From assembly GCA_022376515.1 (NCBI GenBank), contig WTXI01000158.1, positions 22,139 to 86,138 of the forward strand: DNA of 64,000 nt. Direction: 5' to 3'. The stretch is from Lactifluus volemus (Eukaryota > Basidiomycota > Agaricomycetes > Russulales > Russulaceae). The number at the start of each line of letters is the position of its first letter. Position 1 is the first letter of the stretch. Shown here in pieces: positions 57,001 through 64,000 of the stretch. The translations under genes were made by a program, and so were the position numbers. The notes beneath the pieces are model-generated. The model did no database searches and was not told where the DNA came from. It saw nothing but the letters and a program-made list of their open reading frames with translations.

Positions 57001-57940
57001 GTACGAGTATCATCCCCGAGGAATGGAGTGTCATATATGGTGGGAGCCGTTTTCTTTGCACAATGGGGATATTGGATCGCACGAGATATTGTTAAACTGG
57101 GTATTCAAAACATAACGCTGGGGAATGTCGTAGGGTATGAAGGCAGAGGTGAGGTTGGAGATCACGATTCGAGCAAGCATTGCATTACCGTAGCGAAAAC
57201 CTGCCGCCATATCCACAGGAACCAACTTGAACTCATCCATGATGGGTCTGCGCGACCGCCCTGCACCACTTAGTGTCTAGTACCCTTTTTTTTTCAGGAG
57301 TGCAGGATATCTGGTATGGCGACTAAAGATGAACTGAACCGGATGTTGCGAAGGGAAATGAAACGCTCACTGGTCTGTAAGCACTCCAAGGGTAAGCACT
57401 CCAAGGGTCCTTTGATCGGTTGGCCACATTCCGGGGTAAATGATACACAACAACGCCTGAGGGATGATGTGGTACAGCAGGGTGGACTGCGGGTGCCAAG
57501 GGTATTGGAAGGAATACCGCACGAATGCAGCGCCAAAGTTTGATGTGGTGCCAATGGCACTGCAGAAGCAGTGTTTCGTCGTGACGATGAATAAACGAGG
57601 GCACCCGTCAAGAATCACAGATTATGGCAAGCAAGTTGATGAGAGGCTCATGCTAGGGTGATCCGTACATCAAGGAAGATGGAAGAGTGGACACGTATCT
57701 TGACGCCGCAGATCACGGATTGTCGGTACAAGTAGAGAGGACAATTGGTTGACACTCAGGCTGGCACCCAACAATACTGTAAAGCGTTCAGAGTGAGGCT
57801 AGTGAAAGTTCAATATTATTAATAACGTTCAATCTCAGCGGGCGCTTTCATTTCCGTTTCGGGGTGAGCTCGGTTACCCCCCACATTATCGCCGCCTACA
57901 AACTGAGAGCCTGGTGTATTTTTCTTCTCTCAGGCTTCAA
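57000..57940. repeat. Diverged duplicated block (pair of 6200-7070)
   Basis: Shares ggtgggagcc, tttgcacaat, cacgattcgagca and cgtcgtgacgatg in order. A short direct repeat of gtaagcactccaaggg occurs at about 57377-57408. No conserved frame. Confidence 0.5.
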
Positions 57941-59217
57941 TGATCCACCTTTTGATCCGTTCCCCAGATTTCTCAAACTCTCTCAGCAACGCTTTTAATT
58001 CTGTCTTCCCATCGTAGACGGCGCGCCCCCCAGGCATGTCTCCAATAGGGCGCTTTTCTGCGACTCTCTGCTGCACGTTTGCCGTCGCACCTCCTAGTTG
58101 CACGTCAAAATAATGCAACCATCTTTGCCTTGCTTTGAATGCCGACACCCACCAAGTTGGGGGTGCTGAGGCCCAGTCATTTTTGTAGATGTGCTTACGA
58201 AGGCGTCGGATGTTTCTGCTCTACACTGTCGTGCCTAGGAACGAGCACCTCCCCGCGGATATCGGCACAGCGCCCGCGCTCGAGTCCACCGCAGGGGGTA
58301 GTTGACACAGTGAAAGCTGCTCTTGTTTCAAGAGGGATACAATCCCGATGGTCCTTCTCCTATTCAAGTTGTCGCGATAAGCTAATAAAAAAAGTGTGAT
58401 CTAGACAGGAGGCGCGAAAGAATAGCCAGCTATTCGCTCATGCCATAATTGTGCATGTGCCTCCACAGCGTCCTCGTACGCGAGTCGTTATATGATTGAT
58501 GTACGGGTAGCTGAGCGCTGAGCCGCCTGAGCTCGGCCCGCTACAGAACGTCGGTAATTCAAAGTAACCGAATGCGTGTACACTGTACAGTATTATCCTC
58601 TACTATTTGGGCTTTTACTGACACGTATCGGTATCGCCGAAACTGACACATGAGAGCCATAACAGTGATAGGTACGGTCGATTCCATATTCCGTGTATCA
58701 TTTGCATATGCGGTGTCTCGCCTTTCGAAACGCGCTTTTGTGGACAATCATCAAGAGAATTATTACAGTAATTACTGTGTGAACAAGCACACGCGCATAG
58801 CCGTCATCTCGGCTAGTGGCACGCGAAAGTGTCCGGGATCATCGGAATTGGCACGCGCGGGCATTCCGATCTGTTTCCGACGAAGTCCATTCCTAACTTA
58901 ATAATAAGTGGCACTCTCCGGAACCTCTGATTAACGGTAACTCTGCCTCATCCCGAAGCGTTTTCCTCGCCACTTAAAAAACAGCACATGTTGATGTCTT
59001 TCACTCCCCTGGACAAAGGCGGCCAAATTTCCTGATCTGATTTTAGACTGTTCGCGCAAATGACAGTCACGTGCCTCATCATTTAGGGGATGTCCCATCG
59101 ATTTTAGGAATTGCAATCTGAACACCCATTTTTGTAAGTCTCGGATACTTCGAATTTTCAAGTTCCTCACATATTAATGTATTCTCAGCTAATCCTATAT
59201 TCAAATTTACGGTCTCT
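57941..59217. repeat. Diverged 'X block', copy 3, upstream of TPR-CHAT relic G
   Basis: Matches 9400-11270 in order and in part 7720-8400. Shared words include caccaagttggg (58148), tgtgcttacgaaggcgt (about 58190), cagtgataggtacggtc (58662) and ctggacaaaggc (59011). Non-coding. Confidence 0.55.
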
Positions 59218-59690
59218 GTTCCAGAGATCGAGACCTTCGTTTTTTGCGTGACGGACGGCTTCAAGACTTTGACATCCCACACGATCAAGTCAAGTCACGT
59301 CTTGTGCGGGCATTGGCAGTTTGGGTGAAGTTGAATTCAGGCGATCTCACGGAGGATATCAGGGAGATGACGACTCTCTGCTGCGAATGGCTCGACTCGG
59401 ACGTCTCGACAATCGAGCCCTTTCTGGCTTTGGCTAGGGGTAGGGAACATCAAAGAAATCGCGGATGAACCCGGAGACCAAGCCTCAGAGAAGCAAGCAT
59501 TTACTTTCCATATTCCTATAAATTATGTTTTCTTCTTGTACTTTCTCTCGCCTGGCGCTTCCTTGCAACTCATTCGTTTGTTCATTGCGCTACTGATATT
59601 GTACCGCCGAGGGCGGACTTGGCGATCATTTCGTAGTATTTCAAGGAGAGAAGGGAAAGGCTGGATACAACTTGAAGTACGAGCAAGTTT
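59218..59690 (+). pseudogene. N-terminal relic of a TPR-CHAT gene (copy G, divergent subtype)
   Basis: Reads VKSRLVRALAVWVKLNSGDL then TEDIREMTTLCCEWLDSDV, matching VTSYLVKALAIRAELNTGD and KEDIREMATLCRELLNSDI in copy F. Later come REASIYFPYSYKL pieces matching REANVRLPYSYYL. Frames shift between the parts, and no CHAT region follows; the sequence runs straight into the u block of copy H. It shares private words with relic B (11317). Confidence 0.7.
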
Positions 59691-59699
59691 CACGAATTA

Positions 59700-60806
59700 T
59701 CTACCCACGCACCCATGGCCAAAGAAGAAGGGACTATCCTCATATCCCTCGAGTCGATTTGCAACTACCTGGCGATCATTGCTGTCAATGTTGCGCTCAA
59801 AAGGTGACTCTGATTACAAGGACATGCCAGTGTCCCAGGAAGATGCGCAATAGGTCAGGTAACGGTCTGCCGGATACTAGTACACGGATGCCGTATCGCG
59901 TTCGACCTCACGAACCTGCACTTGAGGCCGCGCCGCAAATTCCTCTCCCGGTCAGTTCATGATGCTGCCTGTGTCGGGGGTTTATAATGTTACACTGCAA
60001 AAATGGCAAGCTTAGAAATTTCGCGATCTATCAGAGTCTTAGCGCTCACCGCTCACCAGGCAAGCCAAAAAAGTTTGAAATATAGCGTGTGACATCGCGT
60101 GACTGGGTAGAGGGTGCCACGTCAGTAACAAGGTGAACGTCACCTTTTGATCCCATCCCGCGTCGGGCATCTTGAGGTTCTACAAAAGTAGTGAAGCGAA
60201 GGTTGAAGGCCACCTCAAGTTTAAGTCGCTTCCTGTCCATGTAAGCTGATGCAGGGTGGTGATGTAAAGTGTCGCGGGAGGGGGACAAACTGAGTTGAAA
60301 GAGCCGGATCGTTCCGCAACACGTGTTTCCAACACGCACTCTACACGCCTCACTTCTTAATGGCTATTGCTGTATATATGTGTTCCTTGAGACTGTAGAG
60401 GCCTTCGCTACCTCTGTGCGTCAATACTCGAATCATTTTCGCTAGCCGTGTCCGGCGAACCTGACTCGGAGTCCTCATGCCAGTGTTCTCAATTACTTTC
60501 AGTTGGCTTGCGCACACCCACCACAGGGCGAATGCACGATCTAGAACATTCGTCATCAGCAAGATTTGATTGATTTTACGCCAGCTAGGCCTGTCAGCTT
60601 CTATGTGCGACATGTGGCATCCTGCATGATGCCACAACTGGGCACTCTTTTCATGGCCACGTGAATTGCATGTGTGACGGCCTGTCCAGCACGTTAAATA
60701 TAGCCCCCAACCGTGCACACATCGCCCCTCTCCGACTCAAGCTTTTCCCTTTCTATCCCAAAGTCGTCCTCTGGCTGTTTGTGGTTTACTTTTTCGGAAT
60801 TGAGAT
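59700..60806. repeat. Upstream block 'u' of TPR-CHAT copy H
   Basis: Matches 39990-41091 along its length, ending at the CHAT start. Shared words include cttcctgtccatgtaagctgatgc, ctagccgtgtccggcgaac and ctttttcggaattgagatatgg. Confidence 0.7.
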
Positions 60807-63800
60807 ATGGACACTGAGGAATGTGAGTCAAACTTTCGATTCATTCTGTGTGACCTATAAACGTATCTTATTTTACAGACTCTCTTCCTGATATCGAGGG
60901 CTTCATTTTTGCTCTTGAAAGTATCATTCCGTCACTATCTCGATTTGATCTTCGGCGCGCCTTTTATCTTATCCGCCTTGGAAAATGGAGACTCCGTCAC
61001 CACAACCTGTCTGGTTCGAAGGAGCAGCTGGATAAATCAATTCTCCACGCGGTAGAAGCACAACTCCTATTGGTCAAACCTACGGCAGCTTCCATTCGGC
61101 TTTTTCCCGTGCTCGTGAAGGTCCTTTTTCGTCGATTAGTCAAATTCAAGCAGCCAGACGACGTTGAGTCTTGCGTCAAGTACCTTCGTTATTTGCGAAA
61201 CCAACGGTGTCAACTTGAAGTCGGCGTCGGTATTTCACACGAAGACGTCACATTAAATCTGGTGAAGGCATTGGAAATTCGGGTGGAGTTGAATACAGGC
61301 GACATCAAGGAGGATATCAGGGAGATGACGACTCTCTGTCGTGAATTGCTCAACTCGGATATCTCGGGGAGCCTTCTTTACAGTCACCTTCTATCCTTGT
61401 TCGAAGCCGTTCTCAAAGAACCCGATATATGGACATTGGAAGAAGTTCTAGATTCACTGATCGAATGCTTCCGGGAAGCGAACGTTCGCTTGCCATATTC
61501 CTACTACCTTTCCTTTGCATTTGCACTTTTGCTCGCCGTTCGTTTCGCCAAAAATCATTCGATCATTGATTCTGAGGAGGCAATAACCGTCCTGAAGAAA
61601 ATCCTAACTTTCCCTTCCGACCTCCCTCAAGACCTTCGGTCTCAATTCCAGGACCTTGCCTTGCTGTGGGTCGCGGAGATTTCCTATCGCCGCTTTTCCT
61701 TATTTGACATGCCAGAGTATTTGGAGGAGGCGACTTTCCATTTGAGGGTCTATCTTAGCTTGGCTTCTCGTGACGATCCGCTTCGCCCCGATTTTTCCCA
61801 ACGTCTCGCTTATCTCACGGGGCAGCGCGCGATTGAATTCGGTGTCGAAGAAGGGCGTGACAGGGATCCAGACGTTTACAAACTTCCATCCTTGTCATCC
61901 CTCGCTGCCTCTATTACCGACCCAAATTCTTCGATATCCGACGAGCAGTGGGACCAACACCTTCGAGCACTTGACTCCATGAAGCACACTGACGACATAG
62001 CGGAGATTGAAGAGGCGATCAAGTACTGTCGCCTGGTGCTCGCTTCAATTCATTGTGTTCCAAGTCTTGAACACCGAAACCATGTCAAACTGTATGTGGC
62101 GCTCGGTTCCCTTCTCCTTCAGGAATTTCGTCGCAATGGAAAACTCGAGTACATCGATGAGTCAATTGCCGTACTTCATGATGGTTTGAAGACGTATGAC
62201 ACGCCGGATGATCGCTTTACACTGGCTTTTGGTGGTGTGCTGTCATTAACGGCCCGCATCTCGCGGTGTCAACAAAAAGAAGATGTGGATGAGGTCATTC
62301 AAATATTCGCCAGCCTTACAAACAATGATACTCGCCTGGGGCCATCCTACCGATTCCGGTTTTCATACTGGTGGGCGATTTTGGCGCATTGTTTTGGTCA
62401 CCCTTCCCTGACGGATGCCTATGAGAATGTCTTCAAGCACATGCAAGACTCTCTCTCCTATGCCCCTACACTCGAAAGACAACATTATCGTCTTGTTTCT
62501 ATGCGCCAGGGCTTCCAGGATCTGCCGTTATGCTATGCTTCGTACCAGATCGACAAAGGCCAACCCAGAAAAGCAATCGAGAGTCTTGAGAGAGGAAGGG
62601 CCTTACTCTGGTCCGAGATGCGTGATTTCCGTACCTCCACTGACCAACTTCGTGCGGTCGATCCGACTTTGGCAGCGGAATTCGAAGCGATTAATAGGGA
62701 CCTCGAACAAGTTACCATGTCCATGGCGCCTTGCGGAAACATGGAAACAGAAAGAATCAAAGTAGAAGACTCCTGGATAACGAATCCATTCAGTCATCTG
62801 GTGGCAAAGCAGCGACAGTTTTTGGGTGATCGCAACAAACTTATTTCACGGATTCGAGCCTTGCCAAATTTTGGCAACTTCTTGGAGCCCCTGTCGTTTG
62901 ACGTTCTTCGCTCCGCTGCGTTACGCGGACCAGTCATCATCATCAACCATTGCATGTGGCGTTGCGACCTCCTGGTTCTTTTCCGCGACTCCCTTTCCCT
63001 TATCACTACGACCCGTGACTTTGACCGTCGTGCGATCGAGTTGCGCGATCGGCTGGTGAATGCTAGAAAGCATCATCGTCTCGAATCAAAGGAGTACGGG
63101 CGCGCTCTCCGCTCCGTACTCCAGAGTCTCTACGAACTTGTAGGGAAGCCAGTCATCGAGGAGCTTCGCAAGATGAAGATACCGGAACAGTCCAGAGTCT
63201 GGTGGTGTCCCACATCTGTATTTTGTCATCTTCCTCTCCACGCGATGGGGCCAATCCCTTCAGATGACGGCGTCACACGCTATTTCTCGGACCTATACAT
63301 TCCCTCATACACCCCAACACTATCTTCACTCATCGCATCGCGAAAACCTCAGGCTGAAGGGAAAACGTTCCAAAAGCCTTCAATACTTCTGGTTGCACAA
63401 CCGGAATCCCTGAACACGCGATCCCCGAGATCTGGACCATACAACGTCTCACTACAACAGTCACCTCCCTCATCTCAAAGAATGCGACGCCTTCTAGTGT
63501 AGTGGAGGGTCTCAAACATCACCAGTTCTCCCATTTTGTATGTCATGGAAACTTGGAAGAAGGGAAACCATTCAACGCGTCGTTCAAGCTCTCTGGGGGA
63601 AAGCAGCTGACCCTACTCGAGATTGTGCACTCTCAACTCCCCACAGCTGAGTTTGCCTTTCTTTCGGCCTGTCACACCGCTGAGCTGACAGAGGAAAGCA
63701 TAGCTGATGAGGCACTGCACCTTACAGCGGCAATGCAATATTGCGGGTTCCGAAGTGTTGTCGGGACGATGTGGGCGATGGCAGATCAAGACGGACAATA

Positions 63801-63958
63801 TCTAGCTGAAGATTTCTACAAGTCAATACTGTCGAGCGATGAACGGGTGTACCTTATTATGAGAGATCGCGAGGGCGCTTCGGGACGCCGTGAAGAACCT
63901 ACGGTCCAAAAAGGTGCCTTTGGAGCGATGGGTGAATTATGTGCACTATGGGGCATAA
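60807..63958 (+). pseudogene. TPR-CHAT protease gene, copy H, three one-base losses
   Basis: Exon 1 is 60807-60822, the intron 60823-60878 (56 bp, GTGAGT ... TTTTACAG) and exon 2 60879-63958. An open frame of over 800 codons covers the TPR half and the start of the CHAT domain. One base is lost near 63412 (ctgaacacg for ctgaagcacg), so HFVCHG and FLSACHTA follow in another frame. Two further losses (about 63844 and 63869) hit the YKSILSSDEPGVPYYERSAR region. Adding three bases gives exactly 1033 codons. The intact part is very close to copies E and F, so the duplications are recent. Same predicted role: CHAT cysteine peptidase with a TPR sensor half. Confidence 0.88.
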
Positions 63959-64000
63959 TTAGTGGGATTGCTACAATGTCTGTGAGTGTTGGGTTTCGTC

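Noticed and set aside
41092..63958. Programmed frameshifting to join TPR and CHAT parts
   Set aside because: The shifts lie at different places in the three copies and lack a shared slippery site, so mutation or sequence error is the simpler view.

Overview
The window reads as a gene-poor, repeat-rich stretch of a filamentous basidiomycete (Agaricomycetes-like) nuclear genome. The evidence is short GT-AG introns of 54-62 bp that place family members back in frame, tandem TPR-CHAT protease genes of the kind expanded in mushroom-forming fungi, Ty3/Gypsy elements including a chromovirus, and a Tc1/mariner-like DNA transposon with a TA target site. No rRNA, tRNA, CRISPR or bacterial operon structure was seen.

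Layout. A composite unit recurs head to tail on the + strand: an upstream block, a TPR-CHAT gene, a shared 3' flank, a minus-strand coding remnant, a pseudogene of an unnamed conserved fungal protein ('gene c'), then a two-exon C2H2 zinc-finger gene on the minus strand. Unit pieces lie at about 1.0-5.1 kb, 28.8-35.4 kb, 36.6-46.6 kb, 46.9-56.3 kb and 59.7-64.0 kb. TPR-CHAT copies near full length are at 41092-44238, 48159-51313 and 60807-63958. Each has a single-base deletion (three in the last); putting the missing bases back makes their lengths exact codon multiples (1030, 1033 and 1032 residues). Truncated or rotted copies lie at 1019, 11317, 29802, 38555 and 59218. The four zinc-finger genes (4464-5108, 34736-35366, 51834-52469, 55548-56333) look intact, with the same intron position.

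The 13.25-28.79 kb interval is one nested transposon. A roughly 2.8 kb Tc1/mariner-like element (imperfect 37-bp inverted repeats, TA on both sides) carries two LTR retrotransposons, each inserted independently into its transposase gene. One is a 5,023-bp Gypsy element with 145-bp LTRs and an intact 1580-residue Gag-Pol. The other is a 7,668-bp chromovirus with 606-bp LTRs that appear identical. Removing both with one copy of each target duplication leaves a transposase frame of exactly 732 codons, with one in-frame TGA. The chromovirus shows a self-priming signature: the 12 bases next to the 5' LTR are the exact complement of 12 bases just downstream of the LTR TATA box. A 495-bp solo LTR of a third element sits at 47094-47588.

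The TPR-CHAT proteins are predicted caspase-like cysteine peptidases with a helical-repeat sensor half and a His/Cys CHAT domain. They and the zinc-finger proteins have been amplified together, but a functional link is only an inference. Regions at 0-0.8, 5.1-11.3, 12.5-13.2, 33.3-34.7, 37.4-38.5, 39.5-40.0, 52.5-53.5 and 54.2-55.5 kb hold no gene I can support, apart from diverged duplicated non-coding blocks.
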